Assembly (NCBI RefSeq): GCF_038500265.1 | Contig: NZ_CP150637.1 | Location: 707,501 to 771,500 of the forward strand | Direction: 5' to 3' | DNA from: Ignatzschineria larvae DSM 13226 | GTDB lineage: Bacteria; Pseudomonadota; Gammaproteobacteria; Cardiobacteriales; Wohlfahrtiimonadaceae | Length of the DNA stretch: 64,000 nucleotides | Shown: in pieces, positions 43,635 through 52,899 of the stretch | Numbering within the stretch: position 1 is the first letter of the stretch | Layout of the letters: every line of letters begins with the position of its first letter | The notes under the pieces: generated by a model | Told to the model about the DNA's origin: nothing | Database searches by the model: none | Seen by the model: the letters and a program-made list of their open reading frames with translations, nothing else | Translations under genes and position numbers: made by a program

Positions 43635-44717
43635 ATGTTGTACGCGTTACTCTCCCACTTAGCCGATTACTGGTCGCCATTACGTGTTTTTCAATATATT
43701 ACGATGCGCGGTATTATGGCCGCATTGACCGCACTCATCTTTAGTATTGGCTTCGGTCCTGCTTTTATTCGTTTATTACAAAAACAACAGATTGGTCAAT
43801 TTGTGCGTAATGATGGGCCTGAAAGTCATCTTTCAAAGCAGGGAACACCGACTATGGGGGGCTTGCTCATTATCTTCGGTATCCTGCTTGCAACACTCTT
43901 ATGGGCAGATTTACGCAATCTTGATATCTGGATTGTTCTTTTTGTGCTTGTCTCTTTTGGAGCTGTTGGCTTCTTAGATGATTATAAAAAAGTCATTAAA
44001 AAGCAATCTTTAGGGCTTCGGGCTAAAGAGAAGTATCTCTATCTCACGATTGCAGGCCTTATTGCTTCTTGTGCACTCTACTTTACAGCAAAAACAGAAG
44101 CAGATACTGCACTTTTAATCCCTTATTTTAAAGATCTAACGATTCCTTTGGGGATTCTCTTTATTCCTTTTACTTATCTTGTGATTGTAGGGGCGAGTAA
44201 TGCAGTGAATATGACGGATGGTCTTGATGGGCTTGCGATAATGCCGACGATTATGGTCGGTGGTGCATTAGGAATTTTTGCCTATATTGCCGGGAATGTA
44301 ATCTATAGTGATTATCTTGCATTACCATTTGTTGATGGTGCCGGGGAAGTGTTGATTATTTGTGCAGCGATCGTTGGTGCCGGTCTCGGGTTCCTGTGGT
44401 TCAATACGTATCCTGCCCAAGTTTTTATGGGCGATGTGGGTGCTTTAGCCTTAGGCGGTGTATTAGGAGTGATCGCCGTAATTGTTCGTCAAGAGCTTGT
44501 TTTCTTTATCATGAGCGGGCTTTTTGTAGTAGAAACGTTGTCAGTTATTTTACAAGTAGGGTCTTACAAACTTCGCAAGAAACGTCTATTTCGTATGGCG
44601 CCTATTCATCATCATTTTGAATTAAAAGGCTGGCCGGAGCCAAGAGTCATTGTTCGCTTCTGGATTTTGACCTTTATCCTTGTATTAATCGGGCTTGCCT
44701 CTCTTAAATTACGTTAA
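43635..44717 (+). CDS. mraY: Phospho-MurNAc-pentapeptide transferase MraY
   Basis: Integral membrane enzyme that makes lipid I from UDP-MurNAc-pentapeptide and undecaprenyl phosphate. 360 residues (E. coli 360), ten spans, with [56 protein letters not shown] and [15 protein letters not shown]. Last gene of the cluster here; murD, ftsW, murG and the remaining genes that normally follow are not in the window, and mdh comes next. Confidence 0.97.
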   Translation: MLYALLSHLADYWSPLRVFQYITMRGIMAALTALIFSIGFGPAFIRLLQKQQIGQFVRNDGPESHLSKQGTPTMGGLLIIFGILLATLLWADLRNLDIWIVLFVLVSFGAVGFLDDYKKVIKKQSLGLRAKEKYLYLTIAGLIASCALYFTAKTEADTALLIPYFKDLTIPLGILFIPFTYLVIVGASNAVNMTDGLDGLAIMPTIMVGGALGIFAYIAGNVIYSDYLALPFVDGAGEVLIICAAIVGAGLGFLWFNTYPAQVFMGDVGALALGGVLGVIAVIVRQELVFFIMSGLFVVETLSVILQVGSYKLRKKRLFRMAPIHHHFELKGWPEPRVIVRFWILTFILVLIGLASLKLR

Positions 44718-44876
44718 TAGTAGTATAGGCTGTATAGTAAAAATCGCTAAAATAGAAGACATTCATCGTGATTGGCGTATAATGACGAATACAAATTTTT
44801 ATTACATTTTCACTACAAATTTATAGATCTTATATTTTTATATATCTAATATTTTATTTAATAGGAGTAGTTCATT

Positions 44877-45857
44877 ATGAAAAAACCTGTACGAGTAACA
44901 ATCACTGGCGCGGCTGGTAATATTGGTTATGCTATGGCATTTCGTATCGCTGCTGGCGATATGTTGGGCCCCGATCAGCCTGTCATCCTGCAATTGCTCG
45001 AAATCACACCGGCATTAGAAGCTCTTAAAGGCGTTGTAATGGAGCTTAATGATTGTGCTTTTCCATTAGTACAAGGCATTGTCGCTACCGATGATTTAAA
45101 TGTTGCATTTAAAGATACAGATTATGCCATGTTAGTCGGTGCGCGTCCTCGTGGACCTGGTATGGAGCGTAAAGACCTATTGGAAGCAAATGGCGCAATC
45201 TTTGGCCCACAAGGTAAAGCTTTAAACGATCATGCAAGCCGTGATGTCAAAGTATTAGTGGTAGGTAACCCTGCAAATACAAACGCATTAATTGCTATGA
45301 AAAATGCACCAGATCTTAATCCAAGACATTTCCATGCAATGACTCGTTTAGATCATAATCGTGGTTTAAGCCTTCTTGCAGAGAAAACAGGCGCACACAT
45401 CAATGATATTACGAAGATGACGATTTGGGGCAACCACTCATCAACACAATATCCTGATTTAACTTTCACAACAATCAACGGTAAACCTGCATTAGAAGTA
45501 GTAGATCGTGCCTGGTATGAGAATGATTATATCCCACAAGTTCAACAACGTGGTGCGGCAATCATCAAAGCGCGTGGTGCTTCTTCAGCGGCCTCTGCGG
45601 CTTCTTCTGCTATTGATCATATGCGTTCCTGGGCACTTGGCACTAAAGAGGGAGATTGGGTTTCAATGGCAGTCCCCGCTGATGGTTCTTATGGTATTCA
45701 AGAAGGGATTATCTTCTCTTATCCATGTGTCTGCAAAAATGGTGATTTTGAAATCGTTCAAGGGCTTGAAATCTCTGATTACTCACAAGCGAAAATTGAT
45801 GCAACAGAGAAAGAGCTCCGTGAAGAGGCAGATGCAGTTAAAAGTTTGTTAGGTTAA
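44877..45857 (+). CDS. mdh: Malate dehydrogenase
   Basis: NAD-dependent oxidation of malate to oxaloacetate in the TCA cycle. 326 residues of the MDH type 2 (cytosolic-like) family: [82 protein letters not shown] (catalytic His) and [13 protein letters not shown]. Strong AGGAG site. A TATAAT at 44779-44784 about 95 bases upstream is a possible -10 box. Functionally linked with pckA, which uses its product. Confidence 0.97.
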   Translation: MKKPVRVTITGAAGNIGYAMAFRIAAGDMLGPDQPVILQLLEITPALEALKGVVMELNDCAFPLVQGIVATDDLNVAFKDTDYAMLVGARPRGPGMERKDLLEANGAIFGPQGKALNDHASRDVKVLVVGNPANTNALIAMKNAPDLNPRHFHAMTRLDHNRGLSLLAEKTGAHINDITKMTIWGNHSSTQYPDLTFTTINGKPALEVVDRAWYENDYIPQVQQRGAAIIKARGASSAASAASSAIDHMRSWALGTKEGDWVSMAVPADGSYGIQEGIIFSYPCVCKNGDFEIVQGLEISDYSQAKIDATEKELREEADAVKSLLG

Positions 45858-45970
45858 TTGCCATCAGTGAGTCTATGAAGATCTGTGAATATCAGATACT
45901 ATTTAATATAAGATAATTAGTCTGATAAATGAGATTCATTAGCAATAACTTTGAAATAACTGATAGAATG

Positions 45971-46001
45971 AGCCATATTCCTAAGTGAATATGGCTTTTT
46001 T
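45971..46001 (+). terminator. Terminator after mdh
   Basis: A perfect 10-bp stem AGCCATATTC/GAATATGGCT (45971-45980 with 45987-45996), six-base loop, then TTTTTT. Confidence 0.93.
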
Positions 46002-46088
46002 ATATCATTAGCTAGTGCTACTGTATTCTCTAGTTGTTAAGAGATTGCACGTGGTTTTAAAATTATTTCTGTCAGAACGAAAGAGAAG

Positions 46089-47045
46089 ATGATTAATATG
46101 AAAAAAATAGGCGTTGTATTAACCAATCTAGGAACCCCTGATGCTCCGACTAAAGCTGCATTAAAAGTCTATTTAGAAGAGTTTCTCAAAGATCCTAGAG
46201 TGATAGAACTGCCTAAATGGCAATGGTATCCGATTCTTTATGGAATTATTCTCAATGTCCGTCCCCAAAAATCGGCAGAAAAGTATCAGATCGTCTGGGA
46301 TGATGGCTCACCGTTGCTCAATATTACGAAAAGACAGGCTGAGCAGCTACAAGCATTATTGCCGGAAAATTATCGAGTCAACATTGCGATGCGTTATGGA
46401 AATCCCTCGATTGAGTCCGCGATTAAAGAGATGATTGCTGAGAAAGTGGATGAGATTGTCATTTTTCCGCTTTATCCACAATATTCTGCTGCAACAACGG
46501 CTTCTGTAATGGATAAAGTCGGGGAAGTCTTAAAAGACTTACGTTATTTCCCGGCGCTTCGAGTGTTAGGTGCTTATTATCAACATCCTCGTTATATTGA
46601 AGCGTGTGTCGATCAGATTCGTAAAGAAACAGAAGGAAAATCCCTTGATCGTTATGTCTTCTCATATCATGGAATGCCGCTACAGACCTACAAAGATGGG
46701 GATCCTTACTATGATCATTGTATGGAAACGACCAAATTGATCGCAGAAAAGATGGGTGAGCCACTAGAGCGCTTTGAAACCGTCTTTCAATCTCGTTTTG
46801 GGAAAGCTGAATGGCTGCAACCCTATGCCGCTGAATTTTTTGAAACCGCACCCGCAAAAGGCATTAAAAATATCGCTGTTTTTTGTCCTGGATTTAGTGC
46901 TGATTGTTTAGAAACGCTTGAAGAGATGGCGATGGAAAATCGGGATCTTTTCTTAGGGGCAAATGGCGAGAGTTACCATTTCATCCCTTGTATTAATAAC
47001 AACGATTTACACATAGAGATGATGCAAGAGATCGTGACTGAGTAA
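46089..47045 (+). CDS. hemH: Ferrochelatase
   Basis: Inserts ferrous iron into protoporphyrin IX, the last step of haem synthesis. 318 residues: VVLTNLGTPDAPT, FLKDPRVIELP, YGNPSIESAI, IFPLYPQYSAATTAS, YVFSYHGMPLQTYKDGDPY (catalytic His), FQSRFGKAEWLQPY, and CPGFSADCLETLEEMAMENR with the catalytic Glu. Starts at ATG 46089 or at 46098 (MKKIG), the latter better spaced from GAGAAG. Monocistronic in appearance. Confidence 0.96.
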   Translation: MINMKKIGVVLTNLGTPDAPTKAALKVYLEEFLKDPRVIELPKWQWYPILYGIILNVRPQKSAEKYQIVWDDGSPLLNITKRQAEQLQALLPENYRVNIAMRYGNPSIESAIKEMIAEKVDEIVIFPLYPQYSAATTASVMDKVGEVLKDLRYFPALRVLGAYYQHPRYIEACVDQIRKETEGKSLDRYVFSYHGMPLQTYKDGDPYYDHCMETTKLIAEKMGEPLERFETVFQSRFGKAEWLQPYAAEFFETAPAKGIKNIAVFCPGFSADCLETLEEMAMENRDLFLGANGESYHFIPCINNNDLHIEMMQEIVTE

Positions 47046-47226
47046 GCGAAAAGATTATCCCTAAGATTTTTGGTAAATAACCTCATATTCAGTATACTAA
47101 ACGTCATTATTAATTAATGACTATAACAAAATGACTATAAGGCTTAATGGATAGCAGAAAAGTGCGAGATTGATGACTGATGATATCCATTGAATATTAG
47201 ATAATGACCAATGATAAGGACGAGAG

Positions 47227-47877
47227 ATGAGTAATTTAGAGAATTTAAAACAATTATTTGAAGAGATTAAGCTCGATATTCCCAAAGCAGTGAATTTACG
47301 AACCTATCGTTGTTTGAGTTGGTTAAAAAAGGCTAGGGAGGCGCAGGGGGATCTCGATATGCGTTTTATTTCGCTCTGGATTGCTTTTAATGCGATTTAT
47401 GCCAAAGATGTTGAATTTGCGGTGAGTGACAAATCAGCTTTTAATCAATTTATCCATCTTATCAATAATCGCGCCGGCGAAGAGCTCTATCAAATTACTT
47501 GGCGAAAGTACTCTAGTGAAATACGGATTTTCTTAGAGAATAAATTTGTATTTCAAGGTTTTTGGGATTTCCATAATGGCAAGATTACTGAAAGTGCTTG
47601 GCTTGAGGATTTTGACAAAGAGAAAGAGCGGACAAAACGCTCGCTTGAAACACAAGATTCAGCGGGTTTACTACTAATTCTTTTTAATCGAATTTATACG
47701 CTACGTAATCAAGTCTTTCATGGCGGTGCAACCTATGGGAGTAACGCAAACCGCCGGGCATTAATCAATGCCTGTGATCTCTTAGAAGTTTATACCGAAC
47801 TCTTTTTACAAGTGATTTTAGAAAATCCGGATGAGAGCGAATGGGGAAAACCCTATTATCCGTATATTCAAGAGTAA
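47227..47877 (+). CDS. HEPN-type protein of unknown function
   Basis: An all-alpha 216-residue protein, probably cytoplasmic, with FISLWIAFNAIYAKD (about 48-61) and LFNRIYTLRNQVFHGGATYGS (about 152-172). The RNQVFH stretch fits the Rx4-6H motif of HEPN proteins (Arg160, His165), and the WIAFNAIY helix is common in Apea-like HEPN families. Many HEPN proteins are RNases in toxin-antitoxin or defence systems. No MNT antitoxin or other partner is adjacent: hemH is upstream, and a repeat element and an MBOAT gene downstream. Function unknown; a good ribosome-binding site (AAGGACGAG) supports it as a real gene. Confidence 0.7.
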   Translation: MSNLENLKQLFEEIKLDIPKAVNLRTYRCLSWLKKAREAQGDLDMRFISLWIAFNAIYAKDVEFAVSDKSAFNQFIHLINNRAGEELYQITWRKYSSEIRIFLENKFVFQGFWDFHNGKITESAWLEDFDKEKERTKRSLETQDSAGLLLILFNRIYTLRNQVFHGGATYGSNANRRALINACDLLEVYTELFLQVILENPDESEWGKPYYPYIQE

Positions 47878-47915
47878 CGCTTCAAGTGTAATGATTCAAA
47901 AGTCATCATCAAAAG

Positions 47916-48089
47916 TATAGCAATATCGATTCAAAATAATCTTATTCAAATGCCGGTGCATCAGCTGATCGAGGCGAGGAAGCTGTTCTATCCGGCATCT
48001 TGCAAGTGTTGTTTAGTGCGGTTTTATCTTCTTTTAAAACCCCACAAGAGCTGTTTAAAAACCATTTTTCTTAAACCAAATTTACTATA
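47916..48089 (-). repeat. Dispersed MITE-like repeat, copy C (inverted)
   Basis: A 174-base element in opposite orientation to copies A and B, just past the HEPN gene. Read on the minus strand it begins TATAGTAAATTTGGTTTAAG and ends CGATATTGCTATA. The two ends form imperfect inverted repeats (16 of 24 by hand, most differences being transitions). Internal ATGCCGG and CCGGCAT can pair. Both terminal TATA ends are intact, so this and copy B define the element. Confidence 0.87.
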
Positions 48090-48395
48090 ATTACTTAAAA
48101 GTCATCAAGCTTGAGCTGAAAACTAAGAGAACCCAACAAGAGAGATCTGTGTGATTGATCAATCTTATTGGGTTTCTTGATATCAATTAGAATTTTCATC
48201 GTAAAACAATGAGAAGGCATTACTATTTATGGATAACAAGTGATAGAATTGCTCATTCATTGACATCAGGGAAATAACATTAAGCTAATGTTATACATAT
48301 TGTGAATGATTGTTGAGTTCATTGAGGAAACTTTGTAAATACTAAGATTTTCCAGAGATGAGATCCTGTCAAAATAGCATAAGCAAGGTTTACGT
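48090..48395. other. Intergenic stretch before the O-acetylation genes
   Basis: About 300 AT-rich bases without a gene. The notable feature is a long stem-loop at 48130-48174 (AACCCAACAAGA with TCTTATTGGGTT, one mismatch, inner GATC/GATC pairing), with only a weak T tract; it may end the HEPN transcript. A promoter for the MBOAT gene is expected here but not identified. Confidence 0.5.
48130..48178 (+). terminator. Possible terminator stem-loop
   Basis: 12-bp stem with one C-A mismatch (48130-48141 with 48163-48174) followed by TCTTGAT. Weak T tract, hence low confidence. Confidence 0.4.
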
Positions 48396-49856
48396 GTGAG
48401 TTATCTATCCATAGAATTTGCGACAATTTTTGTCCTCTTTTTTCTACTATATTGGAGTCTTCGTCCTTTTATTGGTTTACAAAATGGGTTACTACTCGTG
48501 AGTAGTTATCTGGTTGTCGGGCTATTTAGCCTACAATTTGCGATTATTTTGGCAAGTTACACTATCGTGATCTATCTCTTATCGACCGCTATTCACAGTA
48601 GCCGAAAGCCAAAATTATGGTTAACCATTGCAGTTATTGCCGGCATTGGGAATTTAGCAGTCTTTAAATATTATAATTTCTTTGCGCCCACCTTATCGGA
48701 GCAATTATCGAGTTTTGGTTTTGATTTTAGTTTTCCGATTGCCGAGATTATTCTACCGATCGGGATTTCATTCTATACATTCCACTCGATTAGTTATCTT
48801 GTATCACTCTCTCGGAAAGAGATTGAACCGGTGAACTTTTTTGATTTTGCGCTCTTTCTCTCATTTTTCCCGAGCGTCATCGCAGGCCCGATTAATCGGG
48901 CCAAAGATTTTTTACCACAGATTCAAACTAGAGAATGTCGAGATGTGTTAGAACCGCATCGCGCGTTTATGTTGATTATTCTTGCGATTATCAAAGTCTA
49001 TTGGGTCAGCGCACTCTTCTCTGAAGCCTTAGTGCGACCTGTATTTGATAACCCCAGTGAATTTCATACGATTGAATTAATCTTGGCAATCTACGCTTAT
49101 GCGGTTGAGATTTATCTCAACTTTTCAGGCTATACCGATTTAGTAACGGGCATTGCATTGCTCTTAGGCTTTAAATTACCGATTAACTTCAATGCACCTT
49201 ATCTTGCGACTAGTCTCAAACAATTTTGGGATAAATGGCATATCTCGCTCTCAACCTGGATTCGGGATTATATCTATTTCCCTTTAGGCGGAAGTCGGCG
49301 AGGGCTCACAAGAGCGCAGATTAATGTGATGATTGCCATGATTCTCTCAGGGCTTTGGCATGGTGAGACGCTCAACTTCTTAATTTGGGGCGCCATTCAT
49401 GGGATTGGTGTTGTCTTTTTAAATCTTAAAGATCACATTGTAAAAGGGCGCTTAGTGGCACAAGGGCTGTCTGCGGATGAGGTGAAATCCTACTTTAAAA
49501 CGGAAGTGGTGGGCTTTAGGGTCTATCTCTATCGCTTTGTAACTTTTAACTATATTTGCTTAGGTTGGATCTTCTTCCGTAGTGAGAGTTTTGATGATTC
49601 AATTGTTTATATTGAGTCACTTTGGCATAACTTACAATTTGAACTCTTCCCAGCGCACTCGTTAGGGCTACTCTTAGGATTAATATTACTCATTTTTGTA
49701 GTATATCCTAGATTAGTAAAAGTACCAGGATGGTTTGTCACTTGGAGCCAGAAGATTCCTTGGTTGCTGTTGCCATTTCTCTTTATCGCGATTTTGTGGG
49801 GGGCGATCTATATGGCGCCGTCCGGTATTCCACAATTTATCTACGCAAGTTTCTAG
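48396..49856 (+). CDS. MBOAT O-acyltransferase (PatA/PacA or AlgI-like)
   Basis: A 486-residue polytopic membrane protein of the MBOAT family with about 11-12 spans. Conserved pieces: LPIGISFYTFHSISY, FFPSVIAGPINRAKDFLPQI, NFSGYTDLVTGIALLLGFKLPINFNAPY, FWDKWHISLSTWIRDYIYFPLGG and SGLWHGETLNFLIWGAIHG with the catalytic His. Such proteins pass acetyl groups across the membrane for cell-wall or polysaccharide O-acetylation. The next two genes encode SGNH proteins, which points to peptidoglycan O-acetylation as in Neisseria (PatA-PatB-Ape); alginate-type acetylation cannot be excluded. Starts at GTG 48396. Confidence 0.85.
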   Translation: MSYLSIEFATIFVLFFLLYWSLRPFIGLQNGLLLVSSYLVVGLFSLQFAIILASYTIVIYLLSTAIHSSRKPKLWLTIAVIAGIGNLAVFKYYNFFAPTLSEQLSSFGFDFSFPIAEIILPIGISFYTFHSISYLVSLSRKEIEPVNFFDFALFLSFFPSVIAGPINRAKDFLPQIQTRECRDVLEPHRAFMLIILAIIKVYWVSALFSEALVRPVFDNPSEFHTIELILAIYAYAVEIYLNFSGYTDLVTGIALLLGFKLPINFNAPYLATSLKQFWDKWHISLSTWIRDYIYFPLGGSRRGLTRAQINVMIAMILSGLWHGETLNFLIWGAIHGIGVVFLNLKDHIVKGRLVAQGLSADEVKSYFKTEVVGFRVYLYRFVTFNYICLGWIFFRSESFDDSIVYIESLWHNLQFELFPAHSLGLLLGLILLIFVVYPRLVKVPGWFVTWSQKIPWLLLPFLFIAILWGAIYMAPSGIPQFIYASF

Positions 49857-49865
49857 GAGGCGACA

Positions 49866-51350
49866 ATGGCAAAGTTTAAAGTAGCTTATATTCTGATCAT
49901 TACGCTTCTAGGGATGCTCTTTCTCTATAAAGATTCGATCAATGTTTATTGGATACAAACCTATCATACAGATTCCCCAATCGTGGCAGTGGAACGGCAG
50001 ATTCAGCATTGGCTAAATCCTGATGAAACGATTATTGCCACTCAATCTGATCAAGTCGGCATTCAGGACGACACTCAAGGCACTCAAGATATAGAAGAGC
50101 ATCATGATCTTGCTGAAGCTGTGATCGATAGGGATACTGAAACAGTCGCAGTGACAGATGTAGAGGCTAGGGAAGGTACAGCTAGACAACCTGCACCACA
50201 ATCCGCTACGCAATCTGTTATCGATATGACTGAAAGCACTCCTCAATCATCAGAGGTTGCGAATGATAGCGATTTAACAATAAATGAGAGTGTTGATGGC
50301 GAAGAACAACTTGTTGATAAGGTTGAGATCCCGGCATTAGAGTTAGGTAGTATTGCCGGACTCAATGCTGAAACGGAGCAATTTGTGGGGCCCACTGTGC
50401 CGCAATTGCCTTGGGATGTGATTTTAGAATCGGGTGATAAGATCTTTTTTGTAGGCGATTCTCTGATGCAAGGGGTTGCACCGCGTGTGCGTCAAATTCT
50501 CTATAAACGGGATAATATCGATGGCGTGGACTTGAGTAAACAGAGTACAGGCCTTGCTTATCCGAACTTTTATAACTGGCCTAAAGTGGTTGCTGAAACC
50601 TTACAACAAGATGGTGGTATTAAAGCTATTGTGGTCTACCTTGGGCCTAATGATCCTTGGGATTTCCCAATTCCTGGGCGTAAAAAGTATCTGAAATTTA
50701 AGAGTCCTGAATGGGAGCGCGCTTATCGTGGGCGGATACGTAATATCTTACTCTCGGCACAGCAATATAATCTTCCAGTGATTTGGCTAGGGGCGCCTTG
50801 TATGCGCAAAGATAAGCTTCACAAAGATATGGTTTATCTCAACACTCTCTATCAATCAGAAGTCACCCGCTTTAATGGTCATTACATCCCGACTAGTGGC
50901 ATTTTAGGATGTAGTGATGCTGGTTATGAGGCCTATGCACAGACGGAAAAAGGGAATCAGAAAGTACGAACGAATGATGGAATTCATTTTACAGTAACAG
51001 GACAACGGCTATTAGCGGATCGTATTATTGCAGAGTTAATTATTTTACCTGAAGTATTGCCTGAACTTTTACAGATAGAAAGTGAAGATGAAATATTATC
51101 AGTTCAAGAAGATATTGAAGATGAGATAGCTTCTCAAAAGATGCATTCAACTTTGCAAACAGAGCTACAAATATCTACTTTACAAAGCGGACAGACAGAT
51201 GCGCAATCTTTGGAGGAAACGCCGATAATGGTAGAGAATCCATCTAATGAGGTTCCATTAAAAGGAAATCCATCTAAAGAGGTTCCACTAAAAGAAAATC
51301 CACTAAAAGTTAATCAAGTACCGATTACTAAATTGCTTTTAATAGACTAA
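49866..51350 (+). CDS. SGNH (DUF459-type) membrane-anchored acetyl-transfer protein
   Basis: 494 residues: N-terminal membrane helix (about 5-22), a Thr/Gln/Glu/Asp-rich linker (about 45-165), an SGNH hydrolase domain (about 185-385) and a repetitive hydrophilic tail. Catalytic blocks are FVGDSLMQGV (Ser near 198), YLGPNDPWDF and TNDGIHFT (Asp-x-x-His near 372-375). The domain faces the periplasm, so it is a good candidate to receive acetyl from the MBOAT protein nine bases upstream and place it on MurNAc. An AGGAGG site precedes the ATG. The last 40 residues include two and a half copies of a 10-residue NPSxEVPLK repeat. Confidence 0.78.
   Translation: MAKFKVAYILIITLLGMLFLYKDSINVYWIQTYHTDSPIVAVERQIQHWLNPDETIIATQSDQVGIQDDTQGTQDIEEHHDLAEAVIDRDTETVAVTDVEAREGTARQPAPQSATQSVIDMTESTPQSSEVANDSDLTINESVDGEEQLVDKVEIPALELGSIAGLNAETEQFVGPTVPQLPWDVILESGDKIFFVGDSLMQGVAPRVRQILYKRDNIDGVDLSKQSTGLAYPNFYNWPKVVAETLQQDGGIKAIVVYLGPNDPWDFPIPGRKKYLKFKSPEWERAYRGRIRNILLSAQQYNLPVIWLGAPCMRKDKLHKDMVYLNTLYQSEVTRFNGHYIPTSGILGCSDAGYEAYAQTEKGNQKVRTNDGIHFTVTGQRLLADRIIAELIILPEVLPELLQIESEDEILSVQEDIEDEIASQKMHSTLQTELQISTLQSGQTDAQSLEETPIMVENPSNEVPLKGNPSKEVPLKENPLKVNQVPITKLLLID
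51237..51309 (+). repeat. In-frame 30-base tandem repeat
   Basis: Two full units (51237-51266 and 51267-51296, four differences) and a 13-base partial third, encoding NPSNEVPLKG, NPSKEVPLKE and NPLK at the C-terminus of the SGNH protein. Confidence 0.85.
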
Positions 51351-51426
51351 ATAAATGATTTTAGACGATAAAATGAGATAGAAATGTAATATTCAAGGAT
51401 GAATAGCGTGAATAAAGGATAATCAG

Positions 51427-52650
51427 ATGAGAAAAGAACAGATAAAATTAGGCTCATATATCAAGCACAGCCTCTTATTATGTGTAGGAGCGCTGCTAAT
51501 AACAGCATGTAGTGCCGATGATTTAGGGGATTACCGCCGGGAAATTGGCCCTGGTATTACCAATTATGGTGAGCGTAATGCGGATCTTTTAAAACAGAAG
51601 ATGACACAACTTGCCCAAGGGGGGAATCAAGTTTTAGCAGTGACTCAATTTGGTGATTCTCACTCTGCTGCGGACTTCTTTACCGGCGGGCTTCGAGATC
51701 ATTTGCAATCTCGATTAGGGAATGCCGGGATTGGTTGGGTAACGCCGATGTCTGTACGTGGCCAGCGTAGTGCTGAGGTTGCTTGGAAGAGTCAACGTTG
51801 GGATTTAACAAGTAGCCGGACAGTGTCGAATCAACCTTTTGCGATGGGAGGGTATCGAGCAACGCCGAATAGAGTCGGTGCAACGATTGATGTGTTACTT
51901 GAAAAGCCGGAGCAATATCAAGGGTTGTGGGATGCACGATTAGTGGTTCAAGCGCCTAATAGTGAAGCGTTTGCGATTAGTAATGAGCGAGGGCGCTTAA
52001 ATTTAGAGAATGCATTGCTGGGGAATGGTAGTTGGAAACAGCTACGCATTCGTACTGCAATGCCTTTTCGTATTGAAGCCCTTGATCGCAATGTGGCGCT
52101 TGGAGGATTATGGTTACAAAGAAGTGGCCAGCCGGGAGCGATTGTCTCTTCTATCGCTACTAATGGCGCACAACTCTCCATTTGGGATCGCTGGTCGCCC
52201 GAGTGGATTACTGAGTTAGTGGCGACACAGAGCGATTTAGTGATTTTGGAGTATGGGACGAATGAAGCATTCAACGATACATTAGATCGAGAGGATTATA
52301 AACGGCAATTGGTGACGAGTATTCGCACCATTCGCCAACAATTACCGAATGCGGCAATTCTATTAATGAGCCCGCCGGATGCATTAATGCAGAATAAGCA
52401 GGGCGCTTGTTCTGATAAATATCCGCCGTCATACGAGATGGTGAAATCGGTGCAGTTAGCGGTCGCGAAATCAGAACGCTTACTCTATTGGGATTGGCAA
52501 AAAGCGATGGGCGGTCGTTGCAGTATTGAAAAATGGCAGAAAGAGACACTTGCCGGACGTGATAAAGTCCATTTAAGTGCTGCAGGTTACCGTTTAAGTG
52601 CGAAGATGTTCTATAAAGATCTAATGCAATTTGCCGGATTACGTCATTAG
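51427..52650 (+). CDS. SGNH-family peptidoglycan O-acetylesterase/transferase-like lipoprotein
   Basis: A 407-residue exported protein: signal peptide with lipobox ITAC (Cys28), a split SGNH fold with FGDSHSAADFFTGGLR (Ser near 78), GIGWVTPMSVRGQRSAEVAW, EYGTNEAFND (Asn block) and DKVHLSAAGYRLSAKMFY (Asp-x-x-His near the end). This arrangement resembles Neisseria Ape1/PatB proteins, which remove or add acetyl on MurNAc and so control lytic transglycosylases. Third gene of the MBOAT-SGNH-SGNH group, 76 bases after the second. Whether it is the esterase or a transferase cannot be told from sequence alone. Confidence 0.75.
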   Translation: MRKEQIKLGSYIKHSLLLCVGALLITACSADDLGDYRREIGPGITNYGERNADLLKQKMTQLAQGGNQVLAVTQFGDSHSAADFFTGGLRDHLQSRLGNAGIGWVTPMSVRGQRSAEVAWKSQRWDLTSSRTVSNQPFAMGGYRATPNRVGATIDVLLEKPEQYQGLWDARLVVQAPNSEAFAISNERGRLNLENALLGNGSWKQLRIRTAMPFRIEALDRNVALGGLWLQRSGQPGAIVSSIATNGAQLSIWDRWSPEWITELVATQSDLVILEYGTNEAFNDTLDREDYKRQLVTSIRTIRQQLPNAAILLMSPPDALMQNKQGACSDKYPPSYEMVKSVQLAVAKSERLLYWDWQKAMGGRCSIEKWQKETLAGRDKVHLSAAGYRLSAKMFYKDLMQFAGLRH

Positions 52651-52754
52651 TTGGTATTAGAGGGGCTGGTAATGTTTGATTTGTAAGGTAATCTTTGTAA
52701 GATGTTATTTCCTTTCAATTGAGATAGTTCATTGATAAAAATGATTGTTTATAC

Positions 52755-52787
52755 GGAGCGTCTATCGGGATGATAGGCGCTTTTTTC
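52755..52787 (+). terminator. Terminator after the O-acetylation cluster
   Basis: AGCGTCTATC/GATAGGCGCT (52757-52766 with 52772-52781, one G-U pair), five-base loop, followed by TTTTTT. Confidence 0.9.
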
Positions 52788-52899
52788 TATCGATTATAAA
52801 AATGAAAATCTCATTTTTGATGCTATCGAGAGAAGGGGTTTTGGTGTAAAATAGCTCGTTTATGTGACTGTTTGATTAAAAAGAGGTAGAGAGAGTTCT

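Noticed and set aside
44733-44755. TATAGTAAAAATCGCTAAAATAG after mraY, similar to one terminal repeat of the MITE-like element
   Set aside because: Similarity covers only the outer 20 or so bases; no internal blocks follow, and AT-rich DNA makes such a match easy by chance.
50013-50246. Antisense open frame within the SGNH gene linker
   Set aside because: Shadow frame opposite a low-complexity linker.
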